Assembly: GCF_031127805.1 (NCBI RefSeq)
Contig: NZ_JARXHW010000013.1
Coordinates: forward strand, 39,896-103,895
DNA length: 64,000 nt
Origin: Thalassobacterium maritimum
GTDB lineage: Bacteria > Verrucomicrobiota > Verrucomicrobiia > Opitutales > Coraliomargaritaceae
Direction: 5' to 3'
Part shown: one piece after another, positions 34,732 through 43,028 of the stretch
How positions within the stretch are numbered: the stretch's first letter is position 1
Layout: each line of letters begins with the position of its first letter
Program-made: the position numbers and the translations under genes
Notes under the pieces: generated by a model
Databases searched by the model: none
The model's input: only the letters and a program-made list of their open reading frames with translations
What the model was told of the DNA's origin: nothing

Positions 34732-37446
34732 TTAAATCCCGTAGCGATGCTCGCGCTGCTTGAATGCATCATGACCACCTTCAAGGGCGAGTAAACGCTG
34801 GCGATGCTGAAGGTTCTCAATGGTTGTGCTATCGGCCGCAGTAGTTCCGTCACCCGAGTCTCTAAGTATGTGAACCAGTTCAGCATCTCCATTAATGACA
34901 AAATTCGCATTATGCGTGGCGAAAATGATCTGGCGCTCTTGTTTCTTCTGCTTAACCAAATCGACCAAATATCTTGCGATAAGAGAGCTATCCAAATGAG
35001 CCTCAGGTTCGTCAATAATGATGGGGGTATTTCCCACGAGAAGAAGCACAACTATTGCTGCGGTGCATCGTTGGCCAAAGGACGTAGATTCAATCGGCTT
35101 GCCGTCGTAATAGACATAGATGCGCTGGTAATCTTCCACTCTCAGGTGCTCGATTCGGATCATCTGAAGCATGTCATAGAAATTTTTCTCGTTTGAAAGA
35201 TAATCGTATACTGCTTTGCTGGTCTTGTTATCTGGTTGGATCGCTTGCAGGAACTTCTCGTGAGATTCGATTTCGATAAGGTTGATGTGCTCTAGAATAT
35301 TCCTCAGATAATCGACTCGTATGGTTGTCCCAGCCTCGTCGCTGATTATTTTCGCGATATAGGCTATTGCAGCTTCGTCCGCGCTTTTTGAGTCGAAAGT
35401 ATACTCTAACTTTATGGGTTTTACCTGAGATCCTAGCTCAGCCAAGACTGCATTGATAGGGTTGAGATGTTTCAGGACAGATGCCTTGTAGTCCTCGGTA
35501 GGCTTCAGGGTGAACTCAAATTGTCCGATCTGCTCTTTTGTTTGAGTGATCGTTTTGCGCATGGTTTCGATCAATTCTTCAAGCTCTGCTATTTGTTTAG
35601 TTGCTTTCCCTACATCTTGTAGGTTCTCCTGCGATAAGCCTCGGTCATCCAAGAAACGGTCAATCCTAGCTCTCAGCTCACCCTCGGCCTCTTCAAGTGC
35701 TTCGATTTTTTTATCTCCCTCTAGCTTTTTAGGGGAGGTTCTCATTGCCTCGTTTGCTTCCTTAATGCAGTCAACTGCACGCTGTGTAGCTTCGTCATAG
35801 ATAGTATCCTTTTCCTTCAGTTCGTCTTCCGTCTTTTCCAATATTGCCTGTATACCAATATAGAAGCGAGACATTCGACTTTTGCCTGATTTCAATACTT
35901 GGATCTGTTTTACCATGTCGCCCAACTCTTTTTGAATCGCCTTAAACTCTTCGTTCTCGAACGATTCGATCAGCTTCCTATTGGTGACGAGTTCCTTTTC
36001 AGCCTCCACCAGGTCTGACAGTAAATCATAATATTCATTGAGCAGCCTTTGCTGTATTCCATTGCTTTGTATCGCTGATATGACCTTCTCGCGGTCAGCC
36101 TTTAACTCATCCTCTGTGTCCAACTTTCGCAGCCTTTGGAAGATGGCATTTGTGAAACGTTCTGGGTGATGAGCGAGCTGCTCAATTTCATTTTGTTGAA
36201 TAAATTCGACTCCACCATAAGAAGCGTCTGCATCATCCATATTGATGCATTCGTTTACCTTTTTGCCCTGTGTGTTGATTACCCGATTGGTCTTAAAGAA
36301 ATGGTTTTTTCCGGGCCGAACTTTTTCATGAATTAGGTTAAGTAATGTGCTTTTGCCTGACCCACGACCTCCGATTATGCAGGTCAGGTATGGGGAGAAA
36401 AAGAATTCATGCTTACCACGAAAGCAGAATAAAGAGGTTGAGTCATTACTTCTTAGTTCTGCATGGGAGGGGAAATCAAAAGCTACTTTCCCGATTTTAA
36501 GCAGCGGTTCTAGCGGCCTATGTTCTGAAATGCATAGACGTGACCCTGGTTCGAAACGTGCCTGACGAAGTGTTTCAAAACAGAGGTCACCTTTCACCCA
36601 AGTAGAACATTTCCCCAGTCTATCTTTGTCATCGGAGTCCGCGTATCTGTGAGCGTCGCTACAATCCAGAAGTAAGTCATTAACCCCAGCGCTGCTGAGT
36701 GAGTCTTTCGCATTTCTCCATGCTTCAACAGATTCAGCCGAAATGAAAACAAAGTCGGCTCCATTGATGATGTGCTTTTTCTCTGCAATTGATTGACCGT
36801 TCCATTTAATGTCGGCCCATTCTGTTTTGCCAACAGCAGTGAGAAATCTGCCCTTAAAATATGGCGATTCTAGAGCTTTTTCGATATCATCTAGGCTACA
36901 ACACAAGTTGTTGAATCCTTCTTCGATCGGAGAAGCATAATACTTTTTTTCGTCAGCGGGGACGGTCTCGATGATCGCCTCGCCTAAGTCGTGCAGGCTC
37001 TGTTTCGTCGGAACCCCGGTCCACTTTCCTGACTTCGCCAGAGCATTAATAGTTGGCGTAAGAATGTAATCTGACCGGAGCGTTGCCAAAAACTGGCTTT
37101 CAATTGTTTCAGTAGAAATCTCATCTGAGAATATCACGTGATAGTTTACGCGACTAAGCGAGTTTTTACTCCCACCAAACTTATTTAGTCGCAATTCAAT
37201 AACAGGGAGAAGGAGTTCAATATTTGGGAGTCTACCTTCTTCTTTTGCTGCCAATACCTTTTTATATCCGTCCAGAAATATATAATCATTAATTCCCAGA
37301 ACCTTAAACTCAGGGGGCAACTTACTCAGTTCATCAATATAACGACCCCACGCATCTGGCCCCGAATATCCATGAACTATAGAGTCGGGCGTATGAACAT
37401 GTAAGTCCCATTTATTCCAAGAAGAGCCACTAAGGTTAGAGTGCAT
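34732..37446 (-). CDS. trlF: TrlF-family protein: PHP phosphoesterase fused to SMC-like ABC ATPase
   Basis: A 904-residue cytoplasmic protein. The N-terminal PHP domain (about 10-300) shows metal-binding DLHVHTPDS (14-22), GINDY (51-55) and CSDAHRY (262-268). Next is an SMC/Rad50-like ATPase with Walker A IIGGRGSGKSTLLN (357-370), about 350 residues of coiled coil, and a C-terminal half with Walker B/D-loop PIIIDEPEAHLDSSLIARYL and H-loop FATHNANFV. PHP-linked ABC ATPases are often found in phage-defence loci. Here it lies 15 bases after hsdS, inside the type I operon, which suggests it acts with, or is guarded by, that system. Confidence 0.88.
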   Translation of the reverse strand: MHSNLSGSSWNKWDLHVHTPDSIVHGYSGPDAWGRYIDELSKLPPEFKVLGINDYIFLDGYKKVLAAKEEGRLPNIELLLPVIELRLNKFGGSKNSLSRVNYHVIFSDEISTETIESQFLATLRSDYILTPTINALAKSGKWTGVPTKQSLHDLGEAIIETVPADEKKYYASPIEEGFNNLCCSLDDIEKALESPYFKGRFLTAVGKTEWADIKWNGQSIAEKKHIINGADFVFISAESVEAWRNAKDSLSSAGVNDLLLDCSDAHRYADSDDKDRLGKCSTWVKGDLCFETLRQARFEPGSRLCISEHRPLEPLLKIGKVAFDFPSHAELRSNDSTSLFCFRGKHEFFFSPYLTCIIGGRGSGKSTLLNLIHEKVRPGKNHFFKTNRVINTQGKKVNECINMDDADASYGGVEFIQQNEIEQLAHHPERFTNAIFQRLRKLDTEDELKADREKVISAIQSNGIQQRLLNEYYDLLSDLVEAEKELVTNRKLIESFENEEFKAIQKELGDMVKQIQVLKSGKSRMSRFYIGIQAILEKTEDELKEKDTIYDEATQRAVDCIKEANEAMRTSPKKLEGDKKIEALEEAEGELRARIDRFLDDRGLSQENLQDVGKATKQIAELEELIETMRKTITQTKEQIGQFEFTLKPTEDYKASVLKHLNPINAVLAELGSQVKPIKLEYTFDSKSADEAAIAYIAKIISDEAGTTIRVDYLRNILEHINLIEIESHEKFLQAIQPDNKTSKAVYDYLSNEKNFYDMLQMIRIEHLRVEDYQRIYVYYDGKPIESTSFGQRCTAAIVVLLLVGNTPIIIDEPEAHLDSSLIARYLVDLVKQKKQERQIIFATHNANFVINGDAELVHILRDSGDGTTAADSTTIENLQHRQRLLALEGGHDAFKQREHRYGI

Positions 37447-37461
37447 AAATTGTATTGAGTT

Positions 37462-38712
37462 TTACGATAAAAGCTTAGACAACAGCAGGTCACGGGTCTT
37501 GCGAAGGTTCTGATTTTTCTGATCGAGAATCTGACATTGATCGAAGAGATTTTTTCTGATCTTCGAAAAGGCCTGAAGGACTGTTTCAGAGGGCATCACG
37601 ATCTCTAGGTTTTCGATCGTCGTCTTTGTGAGAGCTTCGCGTGTGGCACCACCTTGAGCTAGAGATAGAATCTGCCGTTTCCTTTCCTCGCTGTTGATTG
37701 TGTCCAGGATATAGAAAGGATCACTTTCGGGGCTTGCTCGTATGATCGCTACGTGCTGATTCACGCGAGCTGGCAAGACTGCGGGAGGCACCATAGAGCA
37801 ACGAGCGACTGACGCTCCCGTGATGTTCAGTAGAACGTCATTAACCTCAACGATGACATTGCTCAGTTTTGCAGCCTGTTTCTCGTCAATGCGTGCGAGA
37901 TTCTCGTGCTTAAACTGATAGTCGAATATATTCAGGCTTCGAATCAGGCTGATGCCTTCAGATTTGTAAGCATCTTTTCCGCCTTTGGGAGTTGCTCCAC
38001 TTCCGATTTTGGAAGTTACGTCTATGAGCTTCTTCACCTCCCAGCCTGCGGGGATTTTGCCGAGTTCGGAATCGACGAGTTTCAGTTCTGCGGGGAGGCC
38101 CGCCTGGGCCAAGACTTCGGACGGGATTCTAAAGTGGACGAACCATTCGCGGTAGAGGGATTGCGCCATCTCCTCCAGAATCGCAATGCGCCGCAGGTTG
38201 TTTTCGATCAGGTCGTCGTAGGCCGAGAGGATGCCAGCGATCTTCTTTTGAGTGGGGAGATCGGGGACATCGATTTCAATTTTAGCAAGCTTTTCGCCTG
38301 GCAAATGCTTAATCGTTGCACCCGTGGAATACTGGTCAAAATAATTTCGCTGCCCAGCATGCAAGAACCAATACAACAAATAGTTTCCATCTAAAGATTT
38401 GTGAGGTCGAACTCGATGAAGTGCTTTCTGAATTTTCATCCCAGGAACTTGCCCCTTCCACAATGCACAACGGCCAGGCTCCCCACCTTCGCAAACTACT
38501 AAATCCCCGGATTTCAAGCCATAACGGTCATGCTCATGTTTTTCGAACCTCATCTCAGGTAGGTCCTCAAGATTAAAGCGCCCCCATCTAACATGAATGT
38601 TTCCAAGGTAGGGATGTAGCTCTCCCTTATTCTTCTTTTTGTCTAGCATTTTACCCAAGCAAAGGTCAGCCACCTCGCTAAGTTTATGCTTCCGCCATTT
38701 CCGTGTTTTCAT
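37462..38712 (-). CDS. hsdS: Type I restriction-modification specificity subunit HsdS
   Basis: A 416-residue specificity subunit with two target-recognition domains and two conserved helical spacers. The first half-site domain covers about 10-150 with GDLVVCEGGEPGRCALWKG, then the spacer DLPTQKKIAGILSAYDDLIE and NLRRIAILEEMAQSLYREWF; the second covers about 215-370 with VNDVLLNITGASVARCSMVP, then the final coiled region DQKNQNLRKTRDLLLSKLLS. It recognises a bipartite DNA site, not predictable here. Its start overlaps the hsdM stop by 4 bases (ATGA), giving tight translational coupling. Confidence 0.93.
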   Translation of the reverse strand: MKTRKWRKHKLSEVADLCLGKMLDKKKNKGELHPYLGNIHVRWGRFNLEDLPEMRFEKHEHDRYGLKSGDLVVCEGGEPGRCALWKGQVPGMKIQKALHRVRPHKSLDGNYLLYWFLHAGQRNYFDQYSTGATIKHLPGEKLAKIEIDVPDLPTQKKIAGILSAYDDLIENNLRRIAILEEMAQSLYREWFVHFRIPSEVLAQAGLPAELKLVDSELGKIPAGWEVKKLIDVTSKIGSGATPKGGKDAYKSEGISLIRSLNIFDYQFKHENLARIDEKQAAKLSNVIVEVNDVLLNITGASVARCSMVPPAVLPARVNQHVAIIRASPESDPFYILDTINSEERKRQILSLAQGGATREALTKTTIENLEIVMPSETVLQAFSKIRKNLFDQCQILDQKNQNLRKTRDLLLSKLLS

Positions 38713-40412
38713 GACTGCTCCAAAATCTCCGCTGCGTTTTTCGCAATCAACTCTTCCAGTTCACGCGCTTCCGCATTCAGCACGACCAGTTCCTCGTTGA
38801 GCGCTTCGAACTGCGCCTTAAAATCTGCATCACTGAGCTCTTCGCCTTTGGCGACACCGACGTAGCGGCCGGGATTGAGGGACCAGCCTTGGGCTTCGAT
38901 TTCGGCACGGCTGGCAACTTTACATAAGCCGGGAATATCACTGTAGGTGATACTCGCAGGCTTACCCTCACCCCCGCCTCTCCCAGAGGGAGAGGAGCTG
39001 GAGGCGTTGTAGCTGCTGGCGTCTTCGGCGGCTTTGAGCTCTGATGGCGGCAACGACGGAGCGTTGCCCTCCAGTTTAGTTCCGAAAACCTCCTGGAGCT
39101 TGGCTTGCGAGCCTTGTGTCAATTCGGGTGCCTGGCCGCGGTAGAGGCGGACGATATTGGCGATGAACTCCATCTGCGCGGGCGTGAAATCGCGGTGGGC
39201 GCGGTCGATCTGCCTAAAGATATGACGGGCATCGATGAAGAGCACTTGGTCTTCACGGTCGGTGCCGATTTTGCCTTTATCTAAAAACCAGAGCGCGCAG
39301 GGCAGCGTCACCGTGTAGAAGAAATTCGGCCCGATGGCGATCATCACATCGACTGCGCCCGACTCGATCAATTGTTGACGAATCTCCTGCTCCGAGGAGC
39401 GGGCATCGGAGGCCGAGTTGGCCATAACGAAACCAGCGCGCCCACCCGCATTGAGCGCCGCGTAAAACTGCTGAATCCAAAGGTAGTTGGCATTGTCCGT
39501 TTTCGGCAGACCGAAGGGATAGCGAGGATCGTCGACCAGTCGCTCCTTGTCCACCTTACTCACATTGAAGGGTGGATTCGCGAGCACGAAGTCGAATTTA
39601 CCAGGGCAGTTGTGGAGATCCTCATAGAATGTGTTGCCCTGACGAATTTCCCCAGTGAGCCCGTGCACTGCCAGATTGAGGCGAGCGAGGCGGCTGGTCT
39701 CGGTCACGCGTTCCTGTCCATAAACGGAGATCTCCGCGGTCGGGTTCTTGTGGTGCTCTTCCACGAAGCGAGCCGATTGCACAAACATCCCACCCGAACC
39801 GCAGGCCGGGTCGAGGATGCGGCCATGATACGGCTCCAGCACTTCCACGATCAATTTGACCAATGAGGTGGGCGTGTAGAACTCGCCGCCTTTTTGCCCC
39901 TCGGACATGGCGAATTTACCCAGAAAATATTCATAGATCAGCCCAAAGGTGTCACCGCCCCGATCCATCGGGATCGCCTTCATATCCTTGAGCAACTGCG
40001 TGAGCGTGGTGTTCTCCAGAATGTGGTAGGTTTTCGGCAGCACGTCAGCGAGATCGGTATTTTCCTTCTCGATCGCCCGCATCGCCGCATTGATCGCTTC
40101 ACCAATCGCAGCGCCCTCCGGGAGGTTGATCAGCGTATCAAAGCGCGCCGACTCCGGCAAATAGAGGACGCCCGCCGCGTGATAGTCCGCAGGCCCGATC
40201 TTACGGCGTGAGCCCTTCGCTGGTTTCAGCTCGGCATGCACTGTAGCAAAGCGCACATCCGCAAAGCGCAGGAAGATGAGCCCCAAAACGACTGGCGAGT
40301 ATTCCGAAGGCTTGAGCGCCGCATTAGCCCATAGGTTATTGGCGGAGTCCCAGAGCTTGGCTTCCAATTGAGAGTTGGACGCTTGAGCGTCCGCAGGTTC
40401 GTTCCAGATCAT
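38709..40412 (-). CDS. hsdM: Type I restriction-modification methylase subunit HsdM
   Basis: A 567-residue N6-adenine methyltransferase. HsdM_N helical domain (about 15-150), SAM-binding DPACGSGGMF (201-210) and catalytic NPPF (279-282) are intact. A low-complexity linker near residue 475-490 (NASSSSPSGRGGGEGKPAS) is encoded by a palindromic DNA insert (38977-38995), placed between the methylase core and the C-terminal region that contacts HsdS. It is the first gene of the operon hsdM-hsdS-trlF-membrane protein; the hsdR partner is probably 26418-29558. Confidence 0.95.
   Translation of the reverse strand: MIWNEPADAQASNSQLEAKLWDSANNLWANAALKPSEYSPVVLGLIFLRFADVRFATVHAELKPAKGSRRKIGPADYHAAGVLYLPESARFDTLINLPEGAAIGEAINAAMRAIEKENTDLADVLPKTYHILENTTLTQLLKDMKAIPMDRGGDTFGLIYEYFLGKFAMSEGQKGGEFYTPTSLVKLIVEVLEPYHGRILDPACGSGGMFVQSARFVEEHHKNPTAEISVYGQERVTETSRLARLNLAVHGLTGEIRQGNTFYEDLHNCPGKFDFVLANPPFNVSKVDKERLVDDPRYPFGLPKTDNANYLWIQQFYAALNAGGRAGFVMANSASDARSSEQEIRQQLIESGAVDVMIAIGPNFFYTVTLPCALWFLDKGKIGTDREDQVLFIDARHIFRQIDRAHRDFTPAQMEFIANIVRLYRGQAPELTQGSQAKLQEVFGTKLEGNAPSLPPSELKAAEDASSYNASSSSPSGRGGGEGKPASITYSDIPGLCKVASRAEIEAQGWSLNPGRYVGVAKGEELSDADFKAQFEALNEELVVLNAEARELEELIAKNAAEILEQS
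38977..38995. repeat. Palindromic insert within hsdM
   Basis: CCTCTCCCAGAGGGAGAGG is an 8-bp inverted repeat around AGA, flanked by C-rich sequence. It is translated in frame as part of the SPSGRGGGEG linker of HsdM. It resembles the dispersed palindromic repeats common in many bacterial genomes that sometimes invade coding regions in frame. Confidence 0.65.
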
Positions 40413-40718
40413 GTAAAAAGTCGTGTGATTGAGCGTAAAGCTCGCAGCAAAACGACTTCACCCAGCCGATGCGAGCGGAAATCTGAATTCCCTCACTGTT
40501 TTTGGAAATGACTAACTGTTCCTCAAAAGCGATGAGCTTTTAAGCGGGCCCGACGTAAGTAAGCAGAATCATTGCTGAAGTAACAAGACCATCGTCTCAG
40601 AGGAATGATTTTGCCCCTAATGATTCTGCCTATTACTGTGTTTGAGGTGCGTCCGACAAGCGGACACGCCACCAATAGATGCAAAAATGATCGAGCCAGG
40701 CAGTCGCCTGCCCTTCCC
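40413..40718. other. 306-bp intergenic region, no gene seen
   Basis: The region between the sulfatase 3' end and hsdM, which must contain the hsdM operon promoter. It has short hairpins (GTCCGACAAGCGGAC near 40651-40665; GGCAGTCGCCTGCC near 40700) and the partial duplication CAGAATCATTGCTG / GAATGATTTTGC, but nothing coding. Confidence 0.5.
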
Positions 40719-42134
40719 CTAATAATTAAGCTTCGCGCCTTTGCCGGGCTTGTTGCGCTCACCCTCCCACCATTCGTTGGGGCCTTCGGCGTTGATGTCA
40801 TTCCATGTCTTGACCAGCAGGCGCTTCATCTCGTCAAGCTTCTCGGGCATGCTGGAGGCTAGGTCCTTTTTCTCCTGACTGTCTTCTTGCACGTTGAAGA
40901 GCATGAATTTTGTAAGCGTGTCGTTGCCCACGATCTTCCAATCGCCGAGGCGCATGGCAACGCGATCTTCTGGTGAAGACACGTGTGTGCGCCAAAACAT
41001 CGGAATCTCGCGCTTCGCTTCTTTGCCTGCAAAGACGGGCAGCATGCTGGCGCCGTCGATGGTGCGGTCCTGCGGTGCTGGAACATCGACTATGTCCAAG
41101 ACAGTCGAAAAAATGTCGGTGCCGATGACGGGTGTGTCGCTCACAGTGCCGGGCTCAATGTGCCCAGGCCAGCGGACGAGGAAAGGCACGCGGATGCCGC
41201 CTTCGAAGTCGTTGCGCTTATTGCCACGTAAGCCTCCGGAATCACCACCGGATGAGGGGACGGGGCCATTGTCGGAGGTGAAGATCAACAGGGTATTGTC
41301 GGTCAATCCATTGGCGTCGAGCGCTTTCATGACCTCGCCGAGGGCATAGTCCAGCTGTGTGATATTTCCATAGTAAGTGGCGTCCCGTTCGGATTCGTTG
41401 GGATAGAGCGAAGAAAACTTGATGTCAGTAGCGATGGGCTTGTGTGGCTCGTGAAACCATACGGACATGACGAAGGGTTTCTCGGGGTCCCGCAGTTCGT
41501 TGATCCAGTGAATGGCTTCATCGGCGACGAGCGGTGCGGAGTAGCCTTCCAGTTCACCGACGTGCTCGCCGTTGCGAATGAAGTTATTAGGATTCTTATG
41601 ACTGGGGTCGGCGTTGTTATGAGTCGCAAACCAGTAATCGAAACCGCCCTGCTCCCCCACTTGTGGATAGTCAGGGTTATCGAACTGTTGTCTGGAAAGC
41701 AGGTGCCATTTGCCGACGTGACAGGTCTGGTAGCCAGCTTCGCGCAAGAGCTCCGGATACGTGATCTCGCTGGCGCGTAGATGCGCTTGATGCACGCCAG
41801 ACAAGTGACGCCAGACGCCATTACGATAAGGAGTGCGTCCTGTGAGTATGGCGGAACGTGAAGGCGAGCAAACCCCGGCTGCGGAATAGCCTTGGGTAAA
41901 CTTAACCCCTTGCGCAGCCAAGGCATCCAGATTCGGTGATTGAATGACGGGATGCCCGTAAGTGCCCGAATCGCCCCAGCCCATGTCGTCCGCCATGACC
42001 ACGACGATATTTGGTTTCGACAAGCTCACCACAGGTGGTTGTTTCGGCTCTTCTTTCGCCTGAGCGAAAAGCGGCAAAGCTGCGAGGCACAATCCCAGAA
42101 AGGAACGTGCGAGTGATCGATCGGTGATTTTCAT
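40719..42134 (-). CDS. Secreted S1-family sulfatase (CSPSR active site) inside the repeat-bounded segment
   Basis: A 471-residue sulfatase with a signal peptide (SFLGLCLAALPLFAQA) and a Pro/Lys-rich stretch before the core. Metal-binding VVMADDMGWGDSG (Asp pair near 49-50), C89 in GVCSPSRSAILTG, GKWHLLS, and FTSDNGPVPSSGGDSGG are intact. It begins 7 bases downstream of a decayed sulfatase leader (42142-42452), so its own promoter may be the palindrome-bearing one at 42537. It lies between the defence operon and direct repeat DR-B. Confidence 0.93.
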   Translation of the reverse strand: MKITDRSLARSFLGLCLAALPLFAQAKEEPKQPPVVSLSKPNIVVVMADDMGWGDSGTYGHPVIQSPNLDALAAQGVKFTQGYSAAGVCSPSRSAILTGRTPYRNGVWRHLSGVHQAHLRASEITYPELLREAGYQTCHVGKWHLLSRQQFDNPDYPQVGEQGGFDYWFATHNNADPSHKNPNNFIRNGEHVGELEGYSAPLVADEAIHWINELRDPEKPFVMSVWFHEPHKPIATDIKFSSLYPNESERDATYYGNITQLDYALGEVMKALDANGLTDNTLLIFTSDNGPVPSSGGDSGGLRGNKRNDFEGGIRVPFLVRWPGHIEPGTVSDTPVIGTDIFSTVLDIVDVPAPQDRTIDGASMLPVFAGKEAKREIPMFWRTHVSSPEDRVAMRLGDWKIVGNDTLTKFMLFNVQEDSQEKKDLASSMPEKLDEMKRLLVKTWNDINAEGPNEWWEGERNKPGKGAKLNY

Positions 42135-42141
42135 AGTATAA

Positions 42142-42452
42142 TTATAATATAGTTTTATAGTAAAATAGTCTCACCGCTTGATAATGCACTTCTAGATAAT
42201 CCAGCCATGTTCGACTGTAGATGGCCCGCCAAATCCCGCTGACCAAAGGCAGCAGTCGCATCCCCTCATCCACCATGTGATCGATACGCGGCGTCTTAAT
42301 CTTCGGCGCACCGAAACAGCCCAAATCCTGGTGCCCATATCATCACAGAAAATCACCACGAAATTAGGCGGCGCAGTTCTCGCCGAAACCAAATTCAGAG
42401 AAAACGCACAGCTTAAAGCGAACACAGAAGCGATTAATGTGTGTGTAGACAT
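42142..42452 (-). pseudogene. Truncated, frameshifted sulfatase N-terminus
   Basis: The first frame reads MSTHTLIASVFALSCAFSLN then VSARTAPPNFVVIFCDDMG, a signal peptide plus the start of a sulfatase core with its metal-binding DD. A frameshift follows, and the next frame continues GCFGAPKIKTPRIDHMVDEG, exactly the expected next block, before degenerating; no CxPSR motif is reached. About 100 codons remain of some 450. Its leader and upstream region are repeated at 26177-26411. Confidence 0.8.
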
Positions 42453-42594
42453 GTGCAGGGGAAGGAGCATTCGAGACAAAGCAGTGGTTTGCCCCAAAGG
42501 AAAGCAGTCAGAATATCAAATCTTAGCCCAAAGCGATATCCCTTATATAAGGGATACTAAGAGATTACAGCCTACATTCGACAAGGTCGATTCC
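42361..42594. repeat. Direct repeat DR-B, right boundary of the island segment
   Basis: The partner of 26177-26411 in the same orientation. It spans the leader of the truncated sulfatase, its upstream region and the 20-bp palindrome. The two copies enclose about 16 kb with the defence genes and one sulfatase. Confidence 0.85.
42537..42556. promoter_or_regulatory. 20-bp perfect palindrome, candidate operator
   Basis: TATCCCTTATATAAGGGATA is fully self-complementary and lies about 85 bases upstream of the sulfatase leader ATG (42452). The 18-bp core is preserved in DR-A. Confidence 0.55.
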
Positions 42595-42660
42595 AGTATT
42601 TGAGGGATTACACAATTCCTCAAATGAGCAATTACACTGAAACAGGACACCAACGGCCCG
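42562..42660. repeat. Dispersed repeat R3, copy upstream of DR-B
   Basis: CTACATTCGACAAGGTCGAT through CACTGAAACAGGACACC resembles 29603-29690, including a hairpin (ATTTGAGG...CCTCAAAT) at the equivalent position. Confidence 0.5.
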
Positions 42661-42780
42661 CGATGCCGTGAACAACAAACTGCATCCAATAGCTAACCCC
42701 ATGGCACTTCTCTAATCATCTTTTTTAGGATAAAGTAAATCCAGAGTTTCATAGTTCTAATTTTCAAATATCTACACACA

Positions 42781-42809
42781 AAAAAACCTGACAGATCGAA
42801 TCCGTCAGG
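42781..42809 (-). terminator. Rho-independent terminator (minus strand)
   Basis: Read on the minus strand, CCTGACGGAT-TCG-ATCTGTCAGG forms a 10-bp stem with one G-U pair, followed by a T-run (A-run 42781-42786 on plus). It ends the transcript that carried the PEP-CTERM-like remnant at 42840. Confidence 0.85.
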
Positions 42810-42839
42810 CTTTTGAAAAATAGATAGGCGAGCGACTAT

Positions 42840-43028
42840 TTAAGCTCTGCGACGGCGAAGCATCACAGAAGTCAGTGCAAACACACCTCCGAGCAGAGCC
42901 AGACAATCACCATAAATGCCTGAATCGGCATTACCACCTTGCCCAGATCCATCTGCAAAAGCAGTAGTGTTGGCAGGAGCCTCAGCTGATCCCTCATTCG
43001 TTCCTGCGACGGTCAAATTCACACCCGT
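42840..43028 (-). pseudogene. C-terminal fragment of a sorting-signal (VPDSG/PEP-CTERM-like) protein
   Basis: The open frame from just after a stop (43029-43031) encodes about 62 residues, starting at best at a GTG, and ends ADSGIYGDCLALLGGVFALT then MLRRRRA. A DSG motif, a hydrophobic stretch and a basic cluster form an exosortase-type signal, closer to the VPDSG subtype than to PEP. No signal peptide is present upstream, so this is the surviving 3' end of a larger gene. A good terminator still follows (42781-42809). Confidence 0.65.

Noticed and set aside
26177..42594. Prophage or ICE explanation for the island
   Set aside because: No integrase, relaxase, capsid or tail genes were seen; only flanking direct repeats.
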